64,000 nt of DNA from Lysobacter enzymogenes (GCF_017355525.1 NZ_CP067395.1:3472001-3536000); one strand, 5' to 3'; positions 17,351 to 28,355 are shown, counted from the stretch's first letter. A program made the numbers and translations. The notes: generated by a model not told the origin, from the sequence alone.

Positions 17351-17444
17351 TGCGCGGCGGCCGGCGCGGGCCGCGGCGGTAAGCTGGCGCGCATCGCCGC
17401 ACGGCAGCGCCGCCGCGCGCCGCACTACACAACAGGGGTCGCAC

Positions 17445-19094
<1,650 letters not shown>

Positions 19095-19151
19095 TCCCCG
19101 CCCGGCGGCGTTTCCCCTGCGGCATACTTCGCGCTCAGGGGGAACCACCGC

Positions 19152-20036
19152 ATGCAGATCGTCTATCAGGCCGCGCACTCGGCCGACGCGCAATTGGTGC
19201 GCGGCTTGCTGGCGCAGGAAGGCATCCGTTCGTTCGTGTTCGGCGGCGCGCTGGAAGGCGGCGCCGGGCTGCTGCCGGTCGGCGGCTCGGTGCGCATCGA
19301 AGTCGCCGACGAAGACCTCGAACGTGCGCGCGCGATCATCGATGAGTGGCAGGCCGCGGACGTGCCGGCGTCGGACGACGACGAAGACGCCGACCGCGAC
19401 TACGGCGACGAGGCCACGCCCGAGCATGTCGAGGACGCCAACCTCTACCGTCCCTTGAACGCGCGCAAGCCGGCCAGCGGCGGCTTCGGCATGGCCGGCA
19501 TCGTGTTCGCATTGGTGATCGGCGCGCTCGGCGGCGCGCTCGCGACCGGCGCCGCGCTGCGGCCTTCGGCCAGCGCGCAGGACGTCGACTACAACGGCGA
19601 CGGCATCGCCGACGAGCGCCTGAACTACGAAGGCGAGCGCCTGGTCCGGGTCGACACCGACCGCAACACCGACGGCAGCTTCGACCTGATCACCCGCTAC
19701 GACGGCAGCGGCCTGGCGTCGTCGATCGAGGAAGACCAGGATTTCAACGGCGTGCGCGAAACCAGCACCGCCCTGGACAAGGGCCTGATGACCGCGCGCA
19801 GCGTCGACTACGACGGCGACGGCGTGCCCGAGCGGCAGGAGAACTACCTGCGCGGCGTGCTGCACAACGTAGAGTGGCTGGACGCGCAGGGCCGCGTGGT
19901 CAAGCGCGACACCTATACCGGCGGGCGCTTGAGCGGCGGCGAGATCGACAGCGACCGCGACGGGGTGCTGGACGCTTCGCGGGTGTACGACGAACGCGGC
20001 GAAGTGCGCAGCAGCGAGCCCATGCGTCGCGACTGA
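19152..20036 (+). CDS. DUF2007-domain membrane protein with Ca-loop-like repeats
   Basis: A 294-residue protein with three parts. Residues 1-70 form a DUF2007-type domain (MQIVYQAAHSADAQLVRGLL, then GGSVRIEVADEDLERARAII), a small fold proposed in Pfam to take part in signalling. A membrane segment lies near residues 115-140 (GIVFALVIGALGGALATGAA). The rest, probably periplasmic, holds at least four D-x-D/N-x-D-G loops: DYNGDGIADE, DTDRNTDGSFD, DYDGDGVPE and DSDRDGVLD, resembling calcium-binding EF-hand or thrombospondin type 3 loops. A GGGGAACC ribosome site precedes the ATG. It is convergent with engB across a REP-like pair. Function unknown. Confidence 0.75.
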   Translation: MQIVYQAAHSADAQLVRGLLAQEGIRSFVFGGALEGGAGLLPVGGSVRIEVADEDLERARAIIDEWQAADVPASDDDEDADRDYGDEATPEHVEDANLYRPLNARKPASGGFGMAGIVFALVIGALGGALATGAALRPSASAQDVDYNGDGIADERLNYEGERLVRVDTDRNTDGSFDLITRYDGSGLASSIEEDQDFNGVRETSTALDKGLMTARSVDYDGDGVPERQENYLRGVLHNVEWLDAQGRVVKRDTYTGGRLSGGEIDSDRDGVLDASRVYDERGEVRSSEPMRRD

Positions 20037-20047
20037 CGGCGGCTCCC

Positions 20048-20144
20048 TGTAGGAGCGGCGCGAGCCGCGACCGCGACAACGCAATCATTGCGGAAGTTTC
20101 GGCGTAGCTGCGTTGTCGCGGTCGCGGCTCGCGCCGCTCCTACA
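20048..20144. repeat. REP-like inverted pair with 36-base arms
   Basis: Arms at 20048-20083 and 20109-20144 are perfectly complementary over 36 bases: the common 28-base unit plus an inner ACAACGCA. The element lies between the convergent DUF2007 gene and engB. The inner extension is shared with the element at 34257-34359, so those two belong to one subgroup. Confidence 0.88.
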
Positions 20145-20154
20145 TACAGACAGC

Positions 20155-20790
20155 TCAGCCGAGTTCCAGCCACCCGCCGACCACCTTGCGCGCCTCGTCG
20201 ACGCCCTGCTTGGACTCGCCGGAGAAGGTCTGCACGCTGACGGTGTCGCCGTAGCTGGACTGCAAATCCTTGCGCACCGCCAGCAAGGCCTGCTGCTGCT
20301 GGCCGCGGCCGAACTTGTCGGCCTTGGTCAGCAGCGCGTGCGCCGGCAGGCCGCGGTTGACCGCGTAGGCGATCATCTGGCGGTCGTAATCCTTGAGCGG
20401 GTGGCGGATGTCCATCACCACCACCAGCCCGCGCAGCGCCTGGCGGGTCTGGAAGTAGCGGTCGAGGAAGGCCTGCCAGTGCGCCTGCAGGTCCTGCGGG
20501 ACCTTGGCGTAGCCGTAGCCGGGCAGGTCGACCAGGAAACGGTCCGGCTCCGGCGCCGGCTCGGGGCCGCGGTGCGGCGCGCTGACGTCGAAAAACACCA
20601 GCTGCTGGGTGCGGCCGGGGGTCTTGGACACGCGCGCCAGCGCGTTCTGCTGGCACAGCGCGTTGAGCGCGCTGGACTTGCCGGCGTTGGACCGGCCGGC
20701 GAAGGCGACTTCGAAGCCGCCATCGGGCGGCAATTGCTTGACGTTGTGCGCCGACAACAGGTAACGGGCGCGGGCGAGGGGGTTGCTCAT
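20155..20790 (-). CDS. engB: Ribosome biogenesis GTP-binding protein EngB/YsxC
   Basis: A 211-residue GTPase needed for 50S subunit assembly. All G motifs are visible: GRSNAGKSS (P-loop) near residue 33, the switch region with SKTPGRTQ, DLPGYGYAKVP (G3) and TKAD (G4). The ATG at 20790 gives MSNPLARARYL, the usual N-terminus; an in-frame ATG 13 codons earlier is less likely. It is divergent from cytochrome c4 with a 235-base gap, an arrangement common in gammaproteobacteria (engB beside a cytochrome c4 gene and dsbA). Confidence 0.96.
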   Translation of the reverse strand: MSNPLARARYLLSAHNVKQLPPDGGFEVAFAGRSNAGKSSALNALCQQNALARVSKTPGRTQQLVFFDVSAPHRGPEPAPEPDRFLVDLPGYGYAKVPQDLQAHWQAFLDRYFQTRQALRGLVVVMDIRHPLKDYDRQMIAYAVNRGLPAHALLTKADKFGRGQQQQALLAVRKDLQSSYGDTVSVQTFSGESKQGVDEARKVVGGWLELG

Positions 20791-21025
20791 GCCCATAGGA
20801 TCGCATGGCCCCGCCCCAAACCCGTGCACGCGGCGTGCGCGGCGGCGCCGGCGGGCGCGTTCCGCGACCGCGTCCGCCTGAATCCGCGTTGACCGCGTCC
20901 GGGCCGGCGACGATAATTCCGAGGTTCCGGCGCCCTGCGCGGCCGGCCAAAGCCAGACCGAGTACCCACCCGTCCTCGCCTTCCAGCAAGCCCGCCTTAA
21001 AGCACGCAGTTCGGAGCCCAGCTAC

Positions 21026-21901
21026 ATGAGCCAAGCCCGCGTCCTGAGCCTCGTCGGTCTCGCCGTCTTCGCGGTCGCCGCCGTCGCGTACGCCCAGACC
21101 ACGGTCACGCCGATCCCGGATAAAGAGCCGGTCAAAACCGCGCCGTTGACCGCCGGGCCGCAAAGCAAGTGGGGCGACGTCAAGGCCGGCGCCACCAAGG
21201 CCGGCACCTGCGCGGCCTGCCACGGCCTCGACGGCAATCCGACCGATCCGCAGTACCCGCGCCTGGCCGGCCAGAGCGAGCGCTACATCGCCCACCAGAT
21301 CGCCCTGTTCAAGAGCGGCGAGCGCAACACCGGCATGGCCGCGGCGATGAAGCCCTTCGCCGACGCGCTGAGCGAGCAGGACGCGCGCGACCTGGGCGCC
21401 TACTTCGCGACCCAGAAGTCCGGCGCCGGCGTGGCCGACGACACCGTCGTCGCCAGCGGCCCGAACAAGGACAAGAAGTTCTACCAGGTCGGCGAAGAAC
21501 TGTTCCGCCGCGGCGACAAGGCGCGCGGCATCCCCGCATGCATGGCCTGCCACGGCCCCGGCGGCGCCGGCAATCCCGGCCCGGCCTATCCGCACCTGGC
21601 CGGCCAGCAGGCCGCCTACTCGCAGCGCCGGCTCGAGGAATACCGCGCCGGCACCACGACCCAGCGCGATCCGCACCTGTTCAACGTGATGGCCGGCGTG
21701 GCCAAGCAGCTGACCGACGAAGAGATCGGTTCGCTGGCCAGCTACCTGCAAGGCCTGCACGAACGCGCCGACGACGTCGCCGCGGCTGGCGCCCCGGCGC
21801 CGAAGCCGGCGGCTGCGCCCGCCGCAGCGCCCGCTCCGGCGGCGGCTCCGGCCGACGCGGCCAAGCCGGCCGCTGCGCCGGCGGCGCCCGCCAAGGGCTG
21901 A
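21026..21901 (+). CDS. Dihaem cytochrome c4-like protein
   Basis: A 291-residue periplasmic electron carrier. A Sec signal peptide or anchor occupies residues 1-23, followed by two cytochrome c domains with haem-binding CAACH at residues 62-66 and CMACH at 172-176. Candidate axial Met residues lie after each motif (TGMAAAMKPFA and NVMAGVAKQL). The family passes electrons to terminal oxidases. The last 35 residues are an Ala/Pro/Lys-rich low-complexity tail not found in standard cytochrome c4, possibly a flexible tether. A strong intrinsic terminator follows at 21921, so it is probably monocistronic. Confidence 0.92.
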   Translation: MSQARVLSLVGLAVFAVAAVAYAQTTVTPIPDKEPVKTAPLTAGPQSKWGDVKAGATKAGTCAACHGLDGNPTDPQYPRLAGQSERYIAHQIALFKSGERNTGMAAAMKPFADALSEQDARDLGAYFATQKSGAGVADDTVVASGPNKDKKFYQVGEELFRRGDKARGIPACMACHGPGGAGNPGPAYPHLAGQQAAYSQRRLEEYRAGTTTQRDPHLFNVMAGVAKQLTDEEIGSLASYLQGLHERADDVAAAGAPAPKPAAAPAAAPAPAAAPADAAKPAAAPAAPAKG

Positions 21902-21920
21902 GCATCGCGCCCCGCTTGCG

Positions 21921-21948
21921 AAAACGCCGGCCTCGCGCCGGCGTTTTT
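21921..21948 (+). terminator. Intrinsic terminator after cytochrome c4
   Basis: A perfect 10-base stem, AAAACGCCGG at 21921-21930 against CCGGCGTTTT at 21938-21947, with a 7-base loop and a run of five T on the plus strand. Confidence 0.85.
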
Positions 21949-21989
21949 GTTTGTGTCGGCAGAGCCGTGGCGTAGAGGCGCGTTCCCCC

Positions 21990-22162
21990 TGTAGGAGCGA
22001 CGCGAGTCGCGACCAACCGCAGCGACTGACGCAAGCGTAGCCGCCCGAAGCCGCGGAACTTCGGCAGTTGTTGCTTCAGGAGCCAGCGCTCGGGCGGACG
22101 GGCTTCGGAGGGGGCGCTTGCGTGAGTCGCTGCGGTTGGTCGCGACTCGCGTCGCTCCTACA
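21990..22162. repeat. REP-like inverted pair, variant with AT-swapped stem pair
   Basis: Arms at 21990-22036 and 22116-22162 match over 46 of 47 bases. The unit starts TGTAGGAGCGACGCGAGTCG: compared with the common type, the stem pair G11-C18 is replaced by A11-T18, a compensatory change that keeps the hairpin. It fills most of the 450-base gap 21902-22351 between the cytochrome c4 terminator and the first dsbA gene; the interior has a further imperfect CCGAAGCC/GGCTTCGG pairing. No gene is seen in the gap. Confidence 0.85.
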
Positions 22163-22351
22163 AAAAGCGCCCGCCCGCGTAAAAGTGACGCACTTCACAC
22201 CACACCGCCGCGGGAACTCCGCCAGCGCCCGCCGGTCCCATTGCGCACTCCTGGTTGCCGGCGCCGGCCGCTATCCTTGGCCGCGACGCTGCCGCGTCCG
22301 CCGCACCGGCGCGACGCGCAGCCGGACCCCATTCCGACGAGACCCTTTCCG

Positions 22352-23014
22352 ATGAACCGACGCCTCGCCACCTTGCTGCTGCTCGCCGTGCTTCCCGTCG
22401 CCGCCACCGCCGCGCCCAAGGCCGCCGCCTCGGCCGGCCCCGCGCCCGAACCCGGCGTCGACTACGTCGAGATCCCCGGCGGCAAGCCGTTCGCCACGCC
22501 GGCCGGCAAGGTCGAGGTGGTCGAGGTGTTCGGCTACACCTGCCCGCACTGCGCCCACTTCGAGCCGCTGGTGTCGAAGTGGAAGGCCAAGCTGCCGGCC
22601 GACGTCAACTTCGTCCCGCTGGCCGCGCCGTGGGGCGGCTACTGGACGCCGTACGCGCAGGCCTTCTACACCGCGCAGACGCTGAAGCTGCTGCCGGCCA
22701 CCCACGAGGCGGTGTTCAAGGCCCTGCACGAAGACAAGAGCCTGCCGATCCAGAATGCGACCGCGCAGGAGATCGCCGGCTTCTACGCCAAGTACGGCGC
22801 CGACGCGAGCACCTTCGCCGCGACCATGACCGGCAAGAACACCGAGCAGGCGATGAAGCGCGCCAACGACTTCATCATGGCCTCCGGCGTCGAGGGCACC
22901 CCGACCGTGGTGGTCGCCGGCAAGTACCGCATCACCACCCAGAAGGGCTTCGACGACATCCTGCGCGTGGCCGATCACCTGATCGCGCGCGAGCGGGCGA
23001 AGGCCAAGCGCTGA
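22352..23014 (+). CDS. dsbA: Thiol:disulfide interchange protein DsbA
   Basis: A 220-residue periplasmic oxidoreductase that introduces disulfide bonds into secreted proteins. Signal peptide at residues 1-20 (ATLLLLAVLPVAATA), thioredoxin-fold domain with the catalytic FGYTCPHCAHFEP site (Cys64 and Cys67), an inserted helical domain, and the conserved cis-Pro segment GVEGTPTVVVAGKYR. CPHC is the canonical DsbA active site. A second DsbA-like gene follows 207 bases later in the same direction. Confidence 0.93.
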   Translation: MNRRLATLLLLAVLPVAATAAPKAAASAGPAPEPGVDYVEIPGGKPFATPAGKVEVVEVFGYTCPHCAHFEPLVSKWKAKLPADVNFVPLAAPWGGYWTPYAQAFYTAQTLKLLPATHEAVFKALHEDKSLPIQNATAQEIAGFYAKYGADASTFAATMTGKNTEQAMKRANDFIMASGVEGTPTVVVAGKYRITTQKGFDDILRVADHLIARERAKAKR

Positions 23015-23020
23015 GCGCTT

Positions 23021-23115
23021 GGCCGGGATTGGGGATTCGGGATTCGGGATTGGCAGAGCGGGGCAACGTCGGCTTCTGGCTTTTAATCCCGAATCCCGAA
23101 TCCCCAATCCCGGCC
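23021..23115. repeat. GGGATTCGGGATT inverted repeat
   Basis: Arms at 23021-23051 and 23085-23115 are perfectly complementary over 31 bases; the left arm starts GGCCGGGATTGGGGATTCGG. The element lies between the two dsbA genes and begins 7 bases after the first one's stop codon. It would form a strong RNA hairpin that may separate expression of the two genes or stabilise the upstream message. Its sequence is unrelated to the REP-like units. Confidence 0.85.
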
Positions 23116-23221
23116 CCACCCTACACTCCCCGTTAAGTCGCCCGCCCGCTATGCTGACGGGCCATCGCGGCCGGCCTCGCCGCCGCACTCGACATTCCCT
23201 GCTTTTTCTGCGGAGTTTCCG

Positions 23222-24103
23222 ATGAATTCGCGTATCGCCACCCTGTCCCGCTATCCGCTGGTGCTCAGCGCGCTGTTCGCGCTGGCCGCGTGCGGCAAGA
23301 CCGAAGCGCCGAGCGCGCCCGCCGCCGACAGCGCTCCGGCGGCCGCCGGCGACGCCGCCGCGCCGGCCGCGACGGCGCCGGCCCAGGGCGAAACCCCGGC
23401 GCCGGCCGAGACCGCGACCGCCGATCCGGCGATCGTGCCGGCCGCGACCGCCACCCCGCCGGCCGGCGCGCCGCCGGTCGCGGGCACCGACTACAACGAA
23501 ATCCCGGGCGGCCAGCCGTTCGAGCCGGTCGCCGGCAAGATCGAAGTCGCCGAAATCTTCAGCTACACCTGCCCGCACTGCGCCCAGTTCGAGCCGATCC
23601 TGCTGGAGTGGCGCAAGAAGCAGACCGCCGACGTCAAGTTCACCCCGATCGCCGGTCCGTTCGGCGGCAACCCGATCCCGTTCGAGAAGGCCTTCTACGC
23701 CGCCCAGACCCTGGGCCTGGTCGAGAAGAGCCATGAAGCGATGTTCCGCGCCGTGCACATCGACCAGTCGATCGACTACCGCAGCGTCAACGACGAGAAG
23801 TTCGGCGAGTTCTACGCCAAGTACGGGGTCAAGCCGGCGGACTTCATCGGCACGATGAACAGCTTCGCGATCACCGCCAAGGGCAAGCGCGCCGAACAGT
23901 TCATGCAGCGCTCCGGCGTCAGCGCCAGCCCGAGCATCGTGGTCAACGGCAAGTACCTGGTCACCACGGTCAAGGGCTTCGAGGACATGCTGCGCGTCAC
24001 CGACCACCTGATCGCCCGCGAGCGCGCCGCGCAGGGCGCCGCCGCTCCGGCCGCGGCGGCGACGCCGGCGCCGGCCGCGGCCGAACCGGCCAAGAAGAAC
24101 TGA
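23222..24103 (+). CDS. DsbA-family thiol:disulfide oxidoreductase, lipoprotein
   Basis: A 293-residue second DsbA paralogue. It carries a lipoprotein signal with LFALAAC (Cys24), so it is probably anchored in a membrane, then a roughly 60-residue Ala/Pro/Thr-rich linker before the DsbA fold with FSYTCPHCAQFEP (Cys117 and Cys120) and cis-Pro segment GVSASPSIVVNGKYL. An Ala/Pro tail closes the protein. Sequence resembles the first DsbA gene closely (IPGGxPF start, KGFxDxLRVxDHLIARERA end), indicating local duplication followed by gain of anchor and linker. Its division of labour with the soluble copy is unknown. Confidence 0.92.
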   Translation: MNSRIATLSRYPLVLSALFALAACGKTEAPSAPAADSAPAAAGDAAAPAATAPAQGETPAPAETATADPAIVPAATATPPAGAPPVAGTDYNEIPGGQPFEPVAGKIEVAEIFSYTCPHCAQFEPILLEWRKKQTADVKFTPIAGPFGGNPIPFEKAFYAAQTLGLVEKSHEAMFRAVHIDQSIDYRSVNDEKFGEFYAKYGVKPADFIGTMNSFAITAKGKRAEQFMQRSGVSASPSIVVNGKYLVTTVKGFEDMLRVTDHLIARERAAQGAAAPAAAATPAPAAAEPAKKN

Positions 24104-24134
24104 TCGCGGCCCTCGCGCTCATTTCGGACCGGGC

Positions 24135-24893
24135 ATGACGACTCGCCGGCTGCGCCTGCTCAGCGCCAACATCCAGGCCGGTTCCAGCACGCGCCGCTAC
24201 AGCGATTACGCGACGCGCAGCTGGTCGCACGTGCTGCCCGCCGGCAACAAGCGCGGCAGCCTCGACACCATCGCCCAGCTGGCCGGCGAGCACGACATCG
24301 TCGGCCTCAACGAGAGCGATCCGGGCAGCCTGCGTTCGGGCTTCACCAACCAGACCCACTACCTCGCCGAGCGCGCCGGCTTCGATTACTGGAGCCACCA
24401 GCCGAACCGGCGCGTCGGCAACGTCGCCTCCAGCGCCAACGGCCTGCTCAGCCGGCTGGAGCCGCGCGAAGTGGTCGACCATCCGCTGCCGGGCCGCATC
24501 TCCGGCCGCGGCGTGCTGATCGCGCATTACGGCAGCGGCGACGACGGCCTCACCGTCGCCGTCGCGCACCTGTCGCTGGGCGCCGGCTCGCGCGCCTCGC
24601 AGCTGGCCTTCATCGCCGAACTGCTGCACGACCATCCGCACGCGGTGCTGATGGGCGACTTCAACTGTTCCGCCGACAGCCCCGAGATGCAGGCGCTGTT
24701 CCGCGACACCCGCCTGCAACGCCCGGCCGACACCCTGCCGACCTTTCCGAGCTGGCGGCCGCAACGCGCGATCGACCACATCCTGCTCGGCGACGGCCTG
24801 GGCTACATCGGCGCCAAGGCGCTGCCGGCGGCGCAGTCGGATCATCTGGCGCTGTCGTTGGAACTGGACGTGCCGGATCTGGCGTTGCGCTGA
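24135..24893 (+). CDS. Endonuclease/exonuclease/phosphatase-fold protein
   Basis: A 252-residue member of the EEP superfamily (Mg-dependent phosphodiesterases including ExoIII, DNase I and sphingomyelinases). Motifs: RLLSANIQAG at the N-terminus (catalytic Asn), DIVGLNESD (Glu), LMGDFNCSADSPEMQ (D-x-N) and AQSDHLALSLEL (Asp-His). There is no signal peptide, so it acts in the cytoplasm. It starts 31 bases after the second dsbA gene and may share its transcript. Whether the substrate is nucleic acid or a phospholipid/phosphoester cannot be told. Confidence 0.88.
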   Translation: MTTRRLRLLSANIQAGSSTRRYSDYATRSWSHVLPAGNKRGSLDTIAQLAGEHDIVGLNESDPGSLRSGFTNQTHYLAERAGFDYWSHQPNRRVGNVASSANGLLSRLEPREVVDHPLPGRISGRGVLIAHYGSGDDGLTVAVAHLSLGAGSRASQLAFIAELLHDHPHAVLMGDFNCSADSPEMQALFRDTRLQRPADTLPTFPSWRPQRAIDHILLGDGLGYIGAKALPAAQSDHLALSLELDVPDLALR

Positions 24894-24961
24894 GTCGCGC
24901 GCCGCGAACGACCGCAGACATCGATCCAGTCGGCGAGCAGAGTTCGTCGTCGTTGCGTTTT

Positions 24962-25044
24962 CGCGGTCGCAGCTTGCGCAGCTCCTACAGGGGCTTCGGC
25001 AAGTTCCGTATCCGACTGTAGGAGCTGCGCAAGCTGCGACCGCG
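24962..25044. repeat. REP-like inverted pair (A-type, GCAA loop)
   Basis: Units at 24962-24989 and 25017-25044 are exact inverted copies. They are A-type, with GCTGC on both sides of a GCAA loop. The pair lies between the convergent EEP-fold and TonB-receptor genes, 69 bases after the former. Confidence 0.85.
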
Positions 25045-25104
25045 CCGGTTCGACTGCGACGAAAGCCGCATCGCAACCGCATGCGTCAAGCGCGGAAAAC
25101 CCAA

Positions 25105-25140
25105 CAACGAAAACGGCCGGCGCCTCGCAGCGCCGGCCGT
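25105..25140 (-). terminator. Intrinsic terminator of TonB receptor gene
   Basis: A perfect 10-base stem, 25113-25122 (ACGGCCGGCG) against 25131-25140, with an 8-base loop. Read on the minus strand it is followed by TTTTCGTTGTT, which suits termination of the receptor message ending at 25170. Confidence 0.75.
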
Positions 25141-25169
25141 CGTCTTTCGCTGCTTCGGTTACGCAGGAA

Positions 25170-28052
25170 TCAGAACCGCAGATCCGCGCGCACGTAGAAG
25201 AAGCGGCCGTCCGGGATGTCGTAGGTGGACGGGTCGTAGCCGTTGAGCGAGCACGACAGGCACACCGGCGGATCCTTGTCGAACAGGTTGTTGACGCCGC
25301 CGGTCAGCTGCAGGCCCTTGAGCACTTCGAAGCGGTAGCCCAGCTGCAGGTCGTGGTAGGTGACCGCCGAGAGCTTGTTGGCGCCGGTCACGTGGTCGTC
25401 GCAATACGGCGAATCCAGCGCCGAGGCCTGGCAGGTCTCGGTGAGCTCGGAAATGTGCCGCACCGTCCAGGAACCGGTCCAGGCGTTGCGCTTCCACGAC
25501 AGGGTCGCGTTCGAGGTCCACTCCGGAATCGCGCTGTCGTTGACTTCCACGCCCGGCTTGCGCGGCTGCACCTGGCCGGCGGCGCCGAGCGCCTCGTACT
25601 GGGTCACCCAGGTGTTCTGCCAGGTCAGCTTGAACTGGCCGATCGAGGATTCCGGGAAGGTCCAGAAGAAGTCCACGTCCCAGCCGGAGGTCTTGATCGA
25701 ACCCAGGTTGGTCAGCTTGTTCTCGAAGCTGGAAATGCCGCCGACGCTGGAGCGGGTGATGCCGCCGCAGTACAGCGGGTCGAGCGTCTGCACGCACAGG
25801 TTGAGCTGGGTCTGCGCGTCGATCGCCTGCACCGCGCCTTCCAGCGAATGGCGGTAGTAGGTGACTTCGAAGTCGAACTTGTCCGACCACGGCACGCCCG
25901 CGGCCCAGGCCGGGCTGTAGACGAAGCCGGCGGTGAAGCTGCGCGCGGTTTCCGGATCCAGGTCCTTGTTGCCGCCGGTCTGCACCGAGATCTGGCTGTT
26001 GGCCTGGGCGGCGCCGGCCGGCACGCCGAGCGCGGCGCAGTTGGCGCGGTTGCCGGTCGGCGGGGCGCCGGTGATCGAGATCAGGCAGGGGTCGCTGAGC
26101 TGCAGGTCGGCGCGGCTGGCCGAACCGTACAGTTCGCCGATCGACGGCGCGCGGAAGCCTTCGGCGTAGGTGGTGCGCAGCAGGAACTCGTCGGCGACTT
26201 GCCAGCGCAGGCCGTACTTGGGCGTGAACTGGCCGCCGAAGGTCGAGTAGTCCGAATAGCGGCCGGCCAGGCTCAGGTCGAGGCTCTTGCCGAACGAACC
26301 TTCCTTGATCAGCGGCAGGTTGAGCTCGACGTAGGCTTCGTTGACGTCGTACGAGCCCTTGGTCGGCAGCGACTGGGTGCCGTTGTAGTAGCCGGCGACG
26401 GTGATCGGATCCGGCGAGTACGAACCTTCGTACTTGCGGTACTCGAAACCGGCCGCGAACGACAGCGGGCCCGCCCACAGGTTGAACAGGTCGCCCGACA
26501 GGTTGGCGGTGAAGGTGCTGAGCTTCTGCTCGCTGCGGTCGCGCACCACCGGGCTGATCCAGCTGAGCATCTGCGGGGTGATCGTGCCGGGGCCGCCGAA
26601 CAGGTTCAGCGGCACGCAGCCCGGGGTCGCGGCGCACACCGCCGGGTCGCCCAGGGCGATGTTGATGTTGCGGATGTTGTAGCTGCCGCGATTGGTCTGG
26701 TCGGCCTTGTTGCGGCTGTAGGCGCCGTTGACGTCCCAGAAGAAGGTGCGGTCGCCGACGTCGAAGCTGCCTTCCACGCCCGCCGCCACGTACTGGGTGT
26801 CGACTTCCTGCTCGAAGATGCGCGGGCCGCCTTCGACCGGGCGCCGCGCCAGGGTGATCAGGTTCGGGTTGGCGCCCTCGGAGGTCAGGTCGATGCCGAA
26901 GGGGTTGTACGGGTTCAGGCGCGAAATGGTGATGCGCTCGGACCACGGATTGCCGGTGCCGGCGTCGAGGCCGAGGAAGATCGGTTCCGGCGCGGCCTGA
27001 TTGACCGATTCGCGGCGGTTGTACAGCGCCTTGACGTAGGCCTGCACGTTGTCGGTGAAGTGATAGCGGAACTGGCCGAACGCGCCGGTGCGCTTGGACG
27101 GCGTCAGCAGCATGTTCTCGCGGGCGAAGTTGTAGCGGTTCGCGCCGGTGAACGGAACGAAGTCCTGCGGGAAGCGCACGCCGTTGGGATAGCTGGTGCC
27201 GTTGGGCGTGGTGATGTTGCAGGTGCCGCCCGCGCAGCGCGGATCGGTGAAGATGAAGCGGCCGTTCGGCGTCGCCGAGCTGCCGGTTTCCACGCCCAGG
27301 CCCGGCACCGGGAAGGCGGCGACCTTGCGGTCCTTCGAGTACACCGGATCCTGGTCGACGTAGCTCAGGCCGAGGAACAGGTTGGCGCGGTCGCTGTTGT
27401 AGCCCCAGGCCAGGTCGACGCCCTGCAGCTCGCCGTCGCCCTTGCCGTACTGGCCGTAGTTGAGGCTGATCTGGCCGCCTTCGAAATTGCGCCGGGTGAT
27501 GATGTTGACCACGCCGGCGATGGCGTCGGAGCCGTACAGCGAGGAGGCGCCGTCTTCGAGCACTTCGATGCGCTCGACGATCGCCAGCGGAATGGTGTTG
27601 AGGTCGGTCGCCGCGCCCACGCCCGAAGCGGAGGACTCGTTGACCCAACGCATGCCGTCGACGAGGACCAGCACGCGCTTGGGGCCAAGGTGGCGCAGGT
27701 CGACCTGGGCCGAACCCGCGCCGATGCCGTCGCCGTTCGGCGAGAAGCCGAAGTTGCCCGAGGAATTGAACTTGGCGTTGAGCGCGGACCCGGCGCCGGT
27801 GAGTTCCTGGACGATGTCGCCCAGCGAGGTCAGGCCGGTGCGTTCGATGTCGTCGCGGGTCAGGGTCTGGACCGGGACCTGGCTTTCGATCTCGGCCTTC
27901 TTGATGCGGGTGCCGGTGACCTGGACCGTATTGAGCGTAGTGGCGTCCTTCTGCGGCGCAGCGGCATCCTGCGCGGCTGCGACGCCCGGCAGGGCGACGA
28001 GCAGGGACAACTGAATGGCTTTCGCCAGGGCATGGCGACGCGACGGCTTCAT
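25170..28052 (-). CDS. TonB-dependent receptor
   Basis: A 960-residue outer-membrane receptor. Signal peptide at residues 1-27 ([15 protein letters not shown]), a [14 protein letters not shown] segment at the start of the plug, plug motifs [16 protein letters not shown] and [27 protein letters not shown], and a barrel ending in ADLRF with the terminal Phe needed for outer-membrane assembly. The TGSRI-type plug start and the long extracellular loops with paired Cys ([18 protein letters not shown]) are typical of the large xanthomonad receptor families, often with carbohydrate or peptide substrates. A GAGGGAGAG ribosome site precedes the ATG. The neighbouring permease and nuclease genes give no clear hint of substrate. 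Confidence 0.92.
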   Translation of the reverse strand: MKPSRRHALAKAIQLSLLVALPGVAAAQDAAAPQKDATTLNTVQVTGTRIKKAEIESQVPVQTLTRDDIERTGLTSLGDIVQELTGAGSALNAKFNSSGNFGFSPNGDGIGAGSAQVDLRHLGPKRVLVLVDGMRWVNESSASGVGAATDLNTIPLAIVERIEVLEDGASSLYGSDAIAGVVNIITRRNFEGGQISLNYGQYGKGDGELQGVDLAWGYNSDRANLFLGLSYVDQDPVYSKDRKVAAFPVPGLGVETGSSATPNGRFIFTDPRCAGGTCNITTPNGTSYPNGVRFPQDFVPFTGANRYNFARENMLLTPSKRTGAFGQFRYHFTDNVQAYVKALYNRRESVNQAAPEPIFLGLDAGTGNPWSERITISRLNPYNPFGIDLTSEGANPNLITLARRPVEGGPRIFEQEVDTQYVAAGVEGSFDVGDRTFFWDVNGAYSRNKADQTNRGSYNIRNINIALGDPAVCAATPGCVPLNLFGGPGTITPQMLSWISPVVRDRSEQKLSTFTANLSGDLFNLWAGPLSFAAGFEYRKYEGSYSPDPITVAGYYNGTQSLPTKGSYDVNEAYVELNLPLIKEGSFGKSLDLSLAGRYSDYSTFGGQFTPKYGLRWQVADEFLLRTTYAEGFRAPSIGELYGSASRADLQLSDPCLISITGAPPTGNRANCAALGVPAGAAQANSQISVQTGGNKDLDPETARSFTAGFVYSPAWAAGVPWSDKFDFEVTYYRHSLEGAVQAIDAQTQLNLCVQTLDPLYCGGITRSSVGGISSFENKLTNLGSIKTSGWDVDFFWTFPESSIGQFKLTWQNTWVTQYEALGAAGQVQPRKPGVEVNDSAIPEWTSNATLSWKRNAWTGSWTVRHISELTETCQASALDSPYCDDHVTGANKLSAVTYHDLQLGYRFEVLKGLQLTGGVNNLFDKDPPVCLSCSLNGYDPSTYDIPDGRFFYVRADLRF

Positions 28053-28137
28053 TGACTCTCTCTCCCTCTAATTTGGCTTGGCTAGCTCTGTTGGCTATTG
28101 GCGTGCCGGCCGGACGGCGCCGGAAGGCAACCGAAAG

Positions 28138-28166
28138 GTTGTAAACAATCCGTGAATCCGCCACAA
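28138..28166 (-). promoter_or_regulatory. Candidate sigma-70 promoter for the TonB receptor
   Basis: On the minus strand, TTGTGG (28166-28161) and TACAAC (28143-28138) are separated by 17 bases, 85 bases before the receptor start. The 303-base gap 28053-28355 is AT-richer than its surroundings and otherwise holds three TTGGCT direct repeats near the receptor start and no gene. Confidence 0.35.
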
Positions 28167-28355
28167 GGCGCAAAATAGGAGGTCTTGCCAAACCGGTCGC
28201 ACTTTTGTTCGGCCTTCGGCGAGACCTGAGGCAAACAGCGGATGCGGCATAGCGACCGCGCCCATTCAGGAGCGCAAGACGCTGCTGCAGACGTGCCGAT
28301 GCGAAAGCGTGATTGGTTTCGCGAAACGCGCGCGGCGACGCCGGCAGGAGCGGAC

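Noticed and set aside
20791..21025. Possible small gene between engB and cytochrome c4
   Set aside because: No frame with a ribosome site and sensible composition was found; this is presumably the divergent promoter region.
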